Shown: piece by piece, positions 8,904 through 17,395 of the stretch
Layout of the letters: every line of letters starts with the position of its first letter
Numbering within the stretch: the stretch's first letter is position 1
Source of the DNA: Aquamicrobium sp.
Lineage (GTDB): Bacteria > Pseudomonadota > Alphaproteobacteria > Rhizobiales > Rhizobiaceae
Direction: 5' to 3'
Assembly: GCA_019739225.1 (NCBI GenBank)
Contig: JAHHDT010000001.1
Coordinates: forward strand, 434,001 to 498,000
Length of the DNA stretch: 64,000 nucleotides
Notes under the pieces: model-generated
Database searches by the model: none
Told to the model about the DNA's origin: nothing
Seen by the model: the letters and a program-made list of their open reading frames with translations, nothing else
Position numbers and translations under genes: made by a program

Positions 8904-9749
8904 CTATCCCCAACCGCGCGTGGCGCGGCGCAACAGGGTCCAGTTGCGTCGCAGCGCCGAAATGTCTGCCGGTCGCTTCGCGGCTTCAAACCCCAGCGCG
9001 GCAACACGGTCGAGATAGACGGGTGCGAGTGCCGCAGGAAGAAATGCTGGGCGCAGTTCTGCCGGCATGCCCGCCGCCGCTGCCTCAAAACGCAACGCAT
9101 GTTCACGGCCGAGTGCCGCCATGGCGGCAATGGCGCGCTCCGTGCCCTCCCGGTCGTTGCCGGCGAGGACATCGTCGCGGCTCGTGCCGGCAGCGGCCAG
9201 GATGTCTGCAGGAACGTAACACTGTCCTCGCGACCGATGCAGCGGCAACAACCGCAACAGGCCGGCGATGCCCTGCGCACAACCGGCATGGCCCGCCGCC
9301 GAAGCAAAAGCCGTGGCGGCCTCTGGCGCAAGCACCAGTCCCGCAAGCTGTATCATCGCCGAGGCCGTCTCGCCGCAATAGCCTTCCAGGTCCGTGCGGC
9401 TGGGCATCGGATCGTCGTAGAGATCGAAAATGCGGGCTTCCAGATAACGGTCGAAGGCATCGAGCGGCAGCCGGTGTCGGGCGATGACGTCCGAAAGCGC
9501 CGAGGCAAGCGGATGGCCGGCCGTTGCCTGCGTGCCGCCGGCCAGCGCATCGCGCCACCACTGGATGCGGATTTCGCCCGGCAGCGGCTCGTGGATACGG
9601 TCGCGGATGCCGGCAATCTCGGCGTTGAAGCCGTAGAGCACCGAAAGCGCCGCGCGCGTCTCGGCAGGCGCATAGAGCGTCGACAGATACCGATCCGGAT
9701 CCTCGTGCCGAAGTGCTTCCAGGCCTGCTTGGGTGCCCTCGCCCGCCAT
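8904..9749 (-). CDS. Squalene/phytoene synthase-fold protein, NDUFAF6-like
   Basis: A 281-residue all-helical isoprenoid-synthase-fold protein. The segment where synthases carry the first Asp-rich motif reads LYGFNAEIAGIRDRIHEP, without DxxxD. The second site reads GLLRLLPLHRSRGQCYVP instead of NILRDVGED. Loss of both metal-binding motifs and the FN-E-A---D-I pattern match mitochondrial NDUFAF6, a complex I assembly factor, rather than a carotenoid or hopanoid enzyme. It starts one base after the stop of the NDUFAF3-like gene and ends the yajC-secDF operon. Confidence 0.85.
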   Translation of the reverse strand: MAGEGTQAGLEALRHEDPDRYLSTLYAPAETRAALSVLYGFNAEIAGIRDRIHEPLPGEIRIQWWRDALAGGTQATAGHPLASALSDVIARHRLPLDAFDRYLEARIFDLYDDPMPSRTDLEGYCGETASAMIQLAGLVLAPEAATAFASAAGHAGCAQGIAGLLRLLPLHRSRGQCYVPADILAAAGTSRDDVLAGNDREGTERAIAAMAALGREHALRFEAAAAGMPAELRPAFLPAALAPVYLDRVAALGFEAAKRPADISALRRNWTLLRRATRGWG

Positions 9750-9750
9750 C

Positions 9751-10140
9751 TCAATCGACGGCGATGAGAGCGGCCGCAACCAGACGGTCTTCGGCGAGCA
9801 GCACGTTGTAGGTGCGCACGGCAGAGCCGGTGGACATCGGATCGGCGTGGATGCCGGCCTCGCGCAGGCGCGCCCTGAGTGGTGCAGGCAGCAGTCGCAT
9901 CTCCGTGCCGGTGCCGACGAGCAGGATGTCTATATCCGCTGCCTGGTCGATCACCGCCCTGAAATCATCCTCGCCAAGAGCCGACGCGTCGGTCGGGTCC
10001 CACCCATGGATGCCGGACGGCAGGCACAGGATGGAGCCCCGATGCGACATCTCGGCAAAGCGAAAGCCGCCATTGCCATAGGCGTCGATCGGCGCGCGCC
10101 CGGGAAAATGGGCGTCGCGGATGATGAGGCCGCTGTTCAT
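9751..10140 (-). CDS. Mth938-domain (DUF498) protein, NDUFAF3-like
   Basis: A 129-residue protein of the Mth938/NDUFAF3 family, seen as IDILLVGTGTEMRLLP and GSAVRTYNVLLAEDRLVAAAL. Human NDUFAF3 is needed for complex I assembly, and the bacterial genes are known to cluster with sec genes in alphaproteobacteria. The ATG at 10140 lies ten bases after the secDF stop, and its own stop is one base from the next gene, which is consistent with a single operon. The molecular activity is unknown. Confidence 0.88.
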   Translation of the reverse strand: MNSGLIIRDAHFPGRAPIDAYGNGGFRFAEMSHRGSILCLPSGIHGWDPTDASALGEDDFRAVIDQAADIDILLVGTGTEMRLLPAPLRARLREAGIHADPMSTGSAVRTYNVLLAEDRLVAAALIAVD

Positions 10141-10150
10141 GCCGCCCGGC

Positions 10151-12709
10151 TCAGGCCTTGGTTGGCGTGGCGGCCGCATCGGCCTTGGGGGCCTCCACCT
10201 CCGGGCCGACGGTATCCGGGCGCAACTTGAACAGGATCAGCATCGGCCCCGCCACGAACACCGACGAGTAGGTGCCGATGATGATGCCGAAGATCATGGC
10301 CAGCGTGAACGACGAAATGACCTCGCCGCCGAACAGATAGAGCGCGACCAGCGCCAGCAGCGTCGTCACGCCGGTCATCACCGTGCGCGACAGCGTCTGG
10401 TTGACCGTCAGGTCGATCAGCTCGGCAATCGGCATCTTCTTATATTTGCGCAAGTTTTCTCGAATGCGATCGTACACGACAACCGTATCGTTGATCGAAT
10501 AGCCGACCACGGTCAGAACCGCCGCGATACTGGTAAGATTGAACTCCAGCCCCAGCACGACATAGAAACCCACGACCATGATGACGTCGTGGATCGTCGT
10601 CACCACCGCCCCGATGGCGAACTGCCACTCGAACCGCAGCCAGATATAGACCAGCATCGCGATCAGCGAGATGACGACGGCGATGGTTCCCGCGCGCGCC
10701 AGTTCCTGCGAGACCGTCGGTCCAACCACCTCTACGCGACGGAAGTCGTAATCATTCTGCAGCTCGTCCTGGACAAGCTGGATTGCCGACTGTTCTGCCG
10801 TATCGCCGCCGCCCTGGGTGCCAATGCGGATCAGGAGTTCGCGCGGCGTGCCGAATTCCTGCACCTGGACTTCACCGAGGTTCAGCGTTTCCAGCCGCCC
10901 GCGCACGTCACTGACATCGGCCGCCTCGGCTTTCGCCTGAACTTCGATCATCGAGCCGCCGCGGAAATCGATGCCGTAGTTCATGCTGACCGTGAAGAAG
11001 AGCACGATCGCCAGCACCGACAGTATGGCCGATCCGGCGAAGCTGAAGTTTCGCAGGAACATGAACCGGAACTTGGTGACTTCCGGAATGAAGGAGATGA
11101 GCCCCTTCGGCAGGTCCTTGGGCTTGCGGGTGCGAATCCAGAAAGCGACCATCCAGCGGGTGACCACGAAGGCCGTGAAGACCGTGGTGATGATACCGAT
11201 GCCGAGCGTCACGGCGAAGCCGCGTACCGGTCCGGTGCCGACATAGAACATGATCGCCGCGGCAATGAAGGTCGTCACATTGGCATCGACGATCGTCGAT
11301 ACCGCCTGCCGGAAGCCCGCATCCATGGATTGAATCAGGGAACGCCCGTTCGCACGCTCCTCGCGCACGCGCTCGAAGATGATGATGTTGGCGTCGACCG
11401 CCATGCCCATGGTCAGCACGATGCCAGCAATGCCGGGCATCGTCAGCGTCGCCCCGAGCGCCGACAGGATGGCGATGATCATCACCATGTTCGCGATCAG
11501 CGCGAGGTTGGCGATGATGCCGAGAGTGCTGTAGCCGAAAGTCATGAAGCCGAGCACCAGAACGGCGGCGATGATCGCCGCGATCTGGCCCGCTTCGATC
11601 GAGTCGGCGCCGAGGCTCGGGCCGACGGTCCGCTCCTCGATGATGTTCAGGTCGACCGGCAGCGCGCCCGCGCGCAGCAGCACCGCGAGATCATTCGCGG
11701 TCTGCACCGTGAAATTGCCGGAAATCTGGCCGGACCCGCCGAGGATGGGCTCGCGAATCTGCGGCGCCGAGATCACCTGTTCGTCGAGGATGATGGCGAA
11801 CAGCCGGCCTACATTCTGCTGCGTGGCCTGGCCGAAGCGCGTCGCGCCCTGATTGTCGAAGCGGAACGACACGACCGGCTCGTTGGTGCGCTGGTCGAAA
11901 CTGGTCTGCGCGTCGACGAGGTTTTCGCCCGAAACGATCACCCGGTTCTCGATGATGTAGGGAATCGGCGGATCGTCGGTCGAATACATGACCTTGGTCC
12001 CGGCCGGCGGTCGGCCCTGGACGGCCTCGGCCGCGGGCATCGACTGGTCCACCATCTGGAAGGTGAGCTTCGCGGTCTGGCCGAGAATGTCCTTCAGGCG
12101 CTGCGGGTCGTCCAGGCCGGGCACCTGCACGAGAATACGGTCGCTGCCCTGCTGCTGGATGATCGGTTCGGTCGTGCCCAGTTCGTTGACGCGACGGTTG
12201 ACCACCTCCACCGACTGCGAAAGCGCGGTCGACAGGCGGTAGTTGATGCCCTCTTCGGTGAGCGTGAAGCGCAGCAGGCCCGGCTCCGGTTCCTCCAGCG
12301 CGAGCTCGGTGACGCTGCCCGCACCGAACAGTCCCGAGGAAACGGGCTCGATCAGGCCCGCAACCGCCTGCTTGGCCGCATCGATCTGTTCGGCATCGCG
12401 CACCCGTACCTGGACGCTGCGCCCGGCGCTGGACAGCCCGGTATAACCGATGCGCCCGTCGCGCAGTGCAACGCGCACGTCGTCTCGCGCAGTCTCCAGC
12501 CGGTCGGCGATCATGTCGTCGCGGTCGATCTGCAGCAGGATATGCGAGCCGCCCTGCAGGTCGAGGCCAAGCGTGAGCTGGCGCTTCGGCAACCAGTCGG
12601 GCATCGAGGCGAGTGTCGACTGCGGGATCACGTTCGGCGCGGCGGCAACGAATGCGACGAGCACGGTGAGCCAGATCGCAATCGTCTTCCAGCGCGAGAA
12701 ATAGAGCAT
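10151..12709 (-). CDS. secDF: Fused protein translocase subunit SecDF
   Basis: An 852-residue inner membrane protein that uses the proton gradient to pull secreted proteins through SecYEG. The SecD half has one transmembrane helix, GLDLQGGSHILLQID and a large periplasmic domain. The SecF half begins at about residue 535 with its own membrane segment and MNYGIDFRGGSMIEV. Twelve helices are expected overall. Fusion of SecD and SecF is usual in Rhizobiales. It follows yajC by 52 bases and leads into the NDUFAF3/NDUFAF6-like genes. Confidence 0.96.
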   Translation of the reverse strand: MLYFSRWKTIAIWLTVLVAFVAAAPNVIPQSTLASMPDWLPKRQLTLGLDLQGGSHILLQIDRDDMIADRLETARDDVRVALRDGRIGYTGLSSAGRSVQVRVRDAEQIDAAKQAVAGLIEPVSSGLFGAGSVTELALEEPEPGLLRFTLTEEGINYRLSTALSQSVEVVNRRVNELGTTEPIIQQQGSDRILVQVPGLDDPQRLKDILGQTAKLTFQMVDQSMPAAEAVQGRPPAGTKVMYSTDDPPIPYIIENRVIVSGENLVDAQTSFDQRTNEPVVSFRFDNQGATRFGQATQQNVGRLFAIILDEQVISAPQIREPILGGSGQISGNFTVQTANDLAVLLRAGALPVDLNIIEERTVGPSLGADSIEAGQIAAIIAAVLVLGFMTFGYSTLGIIANLALIANMVMIIAILSALGATLTMPGIAGIVLTMGMAVDANIIIFERVREERANGRSLIQSMDAGFRQAVSTIVDANVTTFIAAAIMFYVGTGPVRGFAVTLGIGIITTVFTAFVVTRWMVAFWIRTRKPKDLPKGLISFIPEVTKFRFMFLRNFSFAGSAILSVLAIVLFFTVSMNYGIDFRGGSMIEVQAKAEAADVSDVRGRLETLNLGEVQVQEFGTPRELLIRIGTQGGGDTAEQSAIQLVQDELQNDYDFRRVEVVGPTVSQELARAGTIAVVISLIAMLVYIWLRFEWQFAIGAVVTTIHDVIMVVGFYVVLGLEFNLTSIAAVLTVVGYSINDTVVVYDRIRENLRKYKKMPIAELIDLTVNQTLSRTVMTGVTTLLALVALYLFGGEVISSFTLAMIFGIIIGTYSSVFVAGPMLILFKLRPDTVGPEVEAPKADAAATPTKA

Positions 12710-12761
12710 CAGGTTACGTCCAGGTCAGACGGAAAAAGAACCGCTTCCGTCTCGAATACGG

Positions 12762-13100
12762 TTATTTCTTGGCGTTCTGGTTGGCGACAGGCTCGCCCTT
12801 CACGCGCACATCGGCGATGGTGGACCGCAGCGCGGTTACCTTGTTGCCGCCGCCCAGATCGATCTCGAGCTCGTTGTCGTCGATGACCTTGGTGACTTTG
12901 CCGATAAGGCCGCCGCCGGTCACCACCGTATCGCCCCGCCGCACGGCCGCCAGCATCTCGCCCCGCCGCTTCATCTGCTGGCGCTGAGGCCGGATGATCA
13001 GGAAATACATGATGACGAAGATGAGGACGAACGGCAAAATGCTGATGAGAACATCGGGGCCGCCGCCAACCGCCTGGGCGTATGCGGGGGTAACAAACAT
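12762..13100 (-). CDS. yajC: Preprotein translocase accessory subunit YajC
   Basis: A 112-residue single-pass inner membrane protein. The helix (FVLIFVIMYFLIIRPQRQQM) is followed by the conserved cytosolic part with GDTVVTGGGLIGKV. It forms a subcomplex with SecDF, encoded immediately downstream. I chose the ATG at 13100 because AGGAG sits seven bases before it; the in-frame TTG two codons earlier nearly touches that site. It is probably the first gene of the secDF operon. Confidence 0.95.
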   Translation of the reverse strand: MFVTPAYAQAVGGGPDVLISILPFVLIFVIMYFLIIRPQRQQMKRRGEMLAAVRRGDTVVTGGGLIGKVTKVIDDNELEIDLGGGNKVTALRSTIADVRVKGEPVANQNAKK

Positions 13101-13281
13101 GGTCAAACTCCTGAGACGAATGCGCGAAGGGACCGGCTAGCCGGCCCCCGTGAAGCTGGCCGGAATATAATCGCTGGCTGCGCCAATGCAACTGCGAGTG
13201 CCATGCCCCGCACGGCTTTTCCGCCGGGGACACCCATGCTAGGCGAAGTTGACCGCCGCATTGCATGAAAAGACAGCCAAA

Positions 13282-14157
13282 ATGACCGACAGAATGCCCG
13301 AAACGCTTGACGAAAAGCTCGATCGACTGATCGAGGCCGTTTCCCGGCTAAGCCCGCGCGAACCGGCCGCCACCGACCTGACCGTCGCGGACTGTTTCGT
13401 CTGGTCTGCCGAGCGCAGCCTGCTGGAGCCGGTGCCGCGCGTCAATCGCGTCGAGATCGAGCTGATCCGTGGCATCGATCGGGTGCGCGACATCCTGCTC
13501 GACAACACGCGCCGTTTCGCCACCGGCCTGTCGGCCAACAACGCACTGCTCTGGGGCGCGCGCGGCATGGGCAAGTCGTCGCTCGTCAAGGCGGCCCATG
13601 CGACGATCAACCGCGACCGGGCCGAGGGCGAAGCCCCCCTGAAACTGATCGAGATCCACCGGGAAGACATCGACACGCTGCCGCGGCTGATGGGCATCCT
13701 CAAGGCGGCCCCGTTCCGTTTCATCCTGTTTTGCGACGATCTCTCCTTCGATCACGACGACACCTCCTACAAGTCGCTGAAGGCCGCGCTGGAAGGGGGC
13801 GTCGAGGGCCGGCCCGCCAACGTCATCTTCTACGCGACGTCGAACCGCCGCCACCTCCTCCCGCGCGACATGATCGAGAACGAGCGGTCGACCGCGATCA
13901 ATCCGGCTGAGGCCGTGGAGGAGAAAGTGTCGCTGTCGGACCGGTTCGGCCTGTGGCTCGGCTTCCACAAATGCTCGCAGGACGATTATCTGGCGATGAT
14001 TGACGGCTACGTGCGCCACTACGGTCTCGAGGTCGATCCCGAAGAGCTGCGCCGCGACGCGCTCGAATGGGCGACTACGCGCGGCAGTCGTTCCGGCCGC
14101 GTCGCCTGGCAGTTCACCCAGGACCTGGCAGGCCGCCTCGGTCAGCGGCTGGATTAG
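13282..14157 (+). CDS. DUF815 family AAA-type ATPase
   Basis: A 291-residue cytosolic ATPase with a Walker A loop, GARGMGKSS, and a Walker B strand, FILFCDDLSF, plus sensor-like ATSNRRHLLPRDM. It belongs to the DUF815 family, whose partner is unknown. The ATG at 13282 gives the usual family start (MTDRMPETL); an in-frame TTG at 13249 adds eleven residues. It is transcribed divergently from yajC, an arrangement common in the order. Confidence 0.9.
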   Translation: MTDRMPETLDEKLDRLIEAVSRLSPREPAATDLTVADCFVWSAERSLLEPVPRVNRVEIELIRGIDRVRDILLDNTRRFATGLSANNALLWGARGMGKSSLVKAAHATINRDRAEGEAPLKLIEIHREDIDTLPRLMGILKAAPFRFILFCDDLSFDHDDTSYKSLKAALEGGVEGRPANVIFYATSNRRHLLPRDMIENERSTAINPAEAVEEKVSLSDRFGLWLGFHKCSQDDYLAMIDGYVRHYGLEVDPEELRRDALEWATTRGSRSGRVAWQFTQDLAGRLGQRLD

Positions 14158-14167
14158 CGGCAAGGCT

Positions 14168-14199
14168 CCAAACAAACGCCCGCCTCGTGAGGCGGGCGT
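14168..14199 (-). terminator. Terminator of the NlpD-like gene
   Basis: An 11-bp GC-rich hairpin, ACGCCCGCCTC paired with GAGGCGGGCGT, followed on the minus strand by TTTGTTTGG. It lies between two convergent genes and may also stop the plus-strand DUF815 transcript. Confidence 0.7.
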
Positions 14200-14250
14200 A
14201 AGCGAACGGTCCGGACTGGAGACGAAACGGACCGCGTCGTCTCGCAGTTA

Positions 14251-15861
14251 CTATTCGAGATAGCCAACCGGGTCGACCGGCGCGGAGTCCTTGCGAACCT
14301 CGAAGTGCAGCTTCGGCGTATCGGCGGAACCGCTCATGCCGGCCTTGGCGATCTCCTCGCCCCGGCGCACCTTCTGGCCGCGCTGGACGTTGATTTCGCT
14401 GGCATGGCCATAGACGGTCACGAGGCCGTCCTCGTGACGCACCAGCACGGTGTTGCCGAATTCCTTCAGCCCGTCGCCTGCATAGATGACGACGCCGTTC
14501 TCTGCCGCGCGCACCGAGGTGCCGGTCGGCACGGCGATGTCGATGCCGTCGTTCTTCTTGCCGCCCGATGCGCCGCCGAAGCCGGAGATGACACGACCGC
14601 GCGCCGGCCAGCGCATGCGCGAAATGCCGGTGGCGTCGGGTGCGCTCTCGGTATTGAGCGAGGCCTGCTGGATCACCTTTTCCGCCTGTTGCTGCTGCTT
14701 GGGCGGCGTATAGGCGGCAACGGGCTCGGGCGCGGATGGCTTGACCGTGCCGGTCGTGGTCTGGTCGGTGCGCGGCGCCTGCGCAACCTGCGTTGGCGCG
14801 CCGGCAGCCGGGATCGTCAACGTCTGGCCGATGCGGATGAGCCCGCTGGACAGTCCGTTGGCCTGTTTCAGCGCTTCAGCGCTGACACCGGTGCGGCGTG
14901 CGATCGCGTTGAGCGTGTCACCTGATGCAACCGTATAGCTGCGTCCGTTCGCTGCGCCCTGCTGCGTGTTGTTGGCTGCCGTCTGCGTACCGGGCTGCTC
15001 TTCCTTGAGCTTCGGCTGCTGCGGCAACACCGCGAGCCGCTCGGCCGGCGCGTTGGCGGGCACGGGCACGCGATCGGCCGGCGCGTCGAAGCGCGTTCCC
15101 GTCGAAGACCGGGCGTCCGCCACGTTGCGGTTGGCGTCAGGCGCGCTGACCGGTGCTTTCGCCGAATGCACATAGGTCGGGATGATCACCTGCTGGCCTG
15201 CCGCGAGCGCATCGGCGCTCGAAAGACCATTGGCCTTGAGAATCGCATCGACGGGCACGCCGAAACGGCGCGACAGATTGTAGACGGTTTCGCCCTGGCG
15301 GACAGGCACCTGCGTGCCCCCTGCCCGCGACCAGCCGCCATCATTGTCGCGCGATGCGATCTCGGGCTGGACCGGCTGCGCGGCCTGCACGGCGGGTGGC
15401 TGCACGGCAGGCGCTGCCGGCAAGGGAGCTCGCGTCGTACTGCCGGTCGCCGCCGTGTCGAGGCTGGCGCGCTGGACGACCGGCTGCGGAGCCGGGCTTG
15501 CCGGCGCGGCATAGGTCGGCTGCTGCTGCCATGTATTGTGCACCGGCGTCGCCGCGACCTGCGCTGCGCCGCCATTCACGTCGCCGTCTGGACGCGGCGC
15601 CCGCCCGAATCTGTTCAGAATGCCGCCGCCGCGCCGGTCGGACTCGATCGAGGCGGTCGTTGTCTGATCGAGCTGCGTCGCATCGCCTGGGTAAGGCTGG
15701 CTGACCGGCGCAATCTGCTGCTGGCGAGCCGATCCGGTGAGGATCGAATCCTGAAAGCGACTGACGTCGGAGCTGCAGCCCGCAGCCGTGCCGCCGATGA
15801 GAAGCACCGCGGCGCCGCGCGCCAGGGTGCGCCGATATGTGCCTGAAACTCCGATACGCAT
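14251..15861 (-). CDS. NlpD-like LysM/LytM-domain lipoprotein
   Basis: A 536-residue envelope protein. The N-terminus has a hydrophobic stretch ending in a Cys (LIGGTAAGCSS) consistent with a lipoprotein signal. A Pro/Gln/Ala-rich linker surrounds two LysM repeats (QGETVYNLSRRFGVPVDAI and SGDTLNAIARRTGVSAEAL), and the C-terminus is a LytM (M23) domain. The zinc ligands are partly lost: the HxxxD motif reads NDGID and HxH reads KLH. This suggests an NlpD/EnvC-type activator of amidases rather than an active endopeptidase. The surE-pcm-nlpD order supports this. ATG at 15861 is preferred over a TTG one codon upstream. Confidence 0.88.
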   Translation of the reverse strand: MRIGVSGTYRRTLARGAAVLLIGGTAAGCSSDVSRFQDSILTGSARQQQIAPVSQPYPGDATQLDQTTTASIESDRRGGGILNRFGRAPRPDGDVNGGAAQVAATPVHNTWQQQPTYAAPASPAPQPVVQRASLDTAATGSTTRAPLPAAPAVQPPAVQAAQPVQPEIASRDNDGGWSRAGGTQVPVRQGETVYNLSRRFGVPVDAILKANGLSSADALAAGQQVIIPTYVHSAKAPVSAPDANRNVADARSSTGTRFDAPADRVPVPANAPAERLAVLPQQPKLKEEQPGTQTAANNTQQGAANGRSYTVASGDTLNAIARRTGVSAEALKQANGLSSGLIRIGQTLTIPAAGAPTQVAQAPRTDQTTTGTVKPSAPEPVAAYTPPKQQQQAEKVIQQASLNTESAPDATGISRMRWPARGRVISGFGGASGGKKNDGIDIAVPTGTSVRAAENGVVIYAGDGLKEFGNTVLVRHEDGLVTVYGHASEINVQRGQKVRRGEEIAKAGMSGSADTPKLHFEVRKDSAPVDPVGYLE

Positions 15862-15972
15862 CAAACCAACCCGCGCTACTCGATACCAAAGACAGGCTTG
15901 ATTAAAGCGCGTTAATGTTACTGGTCGGTTAAGCTGAATGCGGCAAATTTCAGGTTGAGGCGAATGTACGAA

Positions 15973-16620
15973 TTAAAGTGCGGCAGCCACGCCACTGGCC
16001 ATTGGCTGCAGACGCACCTGGGCGACTTCCGTCCGCTCGAAGCGGCTGCCGAGCTTGGCGAGCTTTTCCATCACCTGAACGCCCTCGGCCGGTCCGATCG
16101 CGGCGACCATGACGCCACCGGTGGAAAGTTGGTCGACGAAGCCGCGCGGCAGCTCCTCATAGGCAGCCCAGGCGATGATGCGGTCGAACGGCCCTTCGGC
16201 AGGCGCGCCGTTGGCGGCATCGGCCTGTCTCGCCAGCACGTTGGAGATGCCGAGCGCCTCGTGGCGCTGCCGGGCGAGCTGCACCAGCGTCTTGAACCGG
16301 TCGAGCGTGAGCACGCGCGCTGAAAGCCGCGCCATCACCGCGGCCGTGAAGCCGGAGCCGGTGCCGATCTCCAGCACCCGGCAGCCGGGCTGCAGGTCGA
16401 GTGCTGCAAGCGCGCGCATCTGCAGGTCGATCCCCTCGATCGCCTCGCCGCATTCGATCGGCACCATGCGTTCGGACCACGCATCGGCCCGCCATTGCGC
16501 CGGCACGAAACTGGCGCGCGGCGTTGCCTCGAAGGCGGCGATCAGGCCCCGGTCTGTAAAGCCGGCAGCGCGCATGCGCAGCAGGAAGGCGGCAAACTTC
16601 TCGCGTTCCGCCTCGTCCAT
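15973..16620 (-). CDS. pcm: Protein-L-isoaspartate O-methyltransferase
   Basis: A 215-residue SAM-dependent enzyme that starts repair of isoaspartyl damage in proteins. The substrate-side motif ASFVPAQW and the SAM-binding motif VLEIGTGSGFTAAV are intact. It lies between surE and the nlpD-like gene, as in many proteobacteria. ATG at 16620 is used here; a GTG three codons earlier overlaps the surE stop as GTGA and is an equally reasonable coupled start. Confidence 0.93.
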   Translation of the reverse strand: MDEAEREKFAAFLLRMRAAGFTDRGLIAAFEATPRASFVPAQWRADAWSERMVPIECGEAIEGIDLQMRALAALDLQPGCRVLEIGTGSGFTAAVMARLSARVLTLDRFKTLVQLARQRHEALGISNVLARQADAANGAPAEGPFDRIIAWAAYEELPRGFVDQLSTGGVMVAAIGPAEGVQVMEKLAKLGSRFERTEVAQVRLQPMASGVAAAL

Positions 16621-16625
16621 GCCCG

Positions 16626-17393
16626 TCACCCGGCCTTTGCCAATGCGTTGGTGATCTGGTCCTTCACGGCATAGGCCGTCAGGTCCATGTGCAGCGGCGT
16701 CACGGAAATCTGGTCGGCCCGAAGTGCCGCGAGATCGGTGCCGTCGCGCACCTCGCCTGGCTCGCGCCCGAAGCGCAGCCAGAAATACGGAAAGCCGCGA
16801 CCGTCCTTGCGCTCGTCGAGCCAAAGCCCGTGGACGAGCTTGCCCTGGCTGGTCACGGCCACGCCCTTCACGTCGTCAGGCCCGCAATTGGGAAAATTCA
16901 GGTTGAGGAAGACGTTTTCGGGCAGAGACAGCCCCATCAGCTTTTTGAGCACCGCCGGCGCGTGATGCTCCGTCGTCTCCCAGCGCACCGTGCGGCCTTC
17001 TTCCGTCACCGAATAGCCCTGGCTCAGCGCGATCGAGCGTATGCCGAGCAGCGTGCCCTCCATGGCGCCCGCGATCGTGCCGGAATAGGTAACGTCGTCG
17101 GCGACATTGGAGCCGGAATTGACGCCGGACAAAATCAGGTCCGGCGGTTCCGGCATCAGCTTGCGCACGCCCATGATAACGCAGTCTGTCGGCGTGCCGC
17201 GCACCGCATAGTGCTTGTCGCGCACCTTGCGCATGCGCAGCGGCTCCGACAGCGACAGCGAATGCGCGAAGCCCGACTGGTCGGTCTCCGGCGCGACCAC
17301 CCACACTTCGTCGGTGAACTGTCGCGCGATCCGCTCCAGTACCTGGAGCCCATCGGCATGGATGCCGTCGTCATTCGTCAGAAGGATACGCAT
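16626..17393 (-). CDS. surE: 5'/3'-nucleotidase SurE
   Basis: A 255-residue metal-dependent survival nucleotidase. The metal-binding N-terminus is [10 protein letters not shown], followed by [16 protein letters not shown] and [16 protein letters not shown], all intact. It removes phosphate from nucleoside 5'- and 3'-monophosphates. The start is two bases after the serS stop and the end overlaps or abuts pcm, so serS, surE and pcm form one transcript. Confidence 0.95.
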   Translation of the reverse strand: MRILLTNDDGIHADGLQVLERIARQFTDEVWVVAPETDQSGFAHSLSLSEPLRMRKVRDKHYAVRGTPTDCVIMGVRKLMPEPPDLILSGVNSGSNVADDVTYSGTIAGAMEGTLLGIRSIALSQGYSVTEEGRTVRWETTEHHAPAVLKKLMGLSLPENVFLNLNFPNCGPDDVKGVAVTSQGKLVHGLWLDERKDGRGFPYFWLRFGREPGEVRDGTDLAALRADQISVTPLHMDLTAYAVKDQITNALAKAG

Positions 17394-17395
17394 CG

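Noticed and set aside
8904-9749. Carotenoid or hopanoid biosynthesis enzyme
   Set aside because: Both Asp-rich metal motifs are missing and the neighbours are secDF and an NDUFAF3-like gene, not isoprenoid genes.
10121-12886. Very long open frame on the strand opposite secDF
   Set aside because: The minus strand encodes an intact, conserved SecDF over the whole span. The plus-strand reading is a low-complexity His/Arg/Asp-rich shadow caused by high GC.
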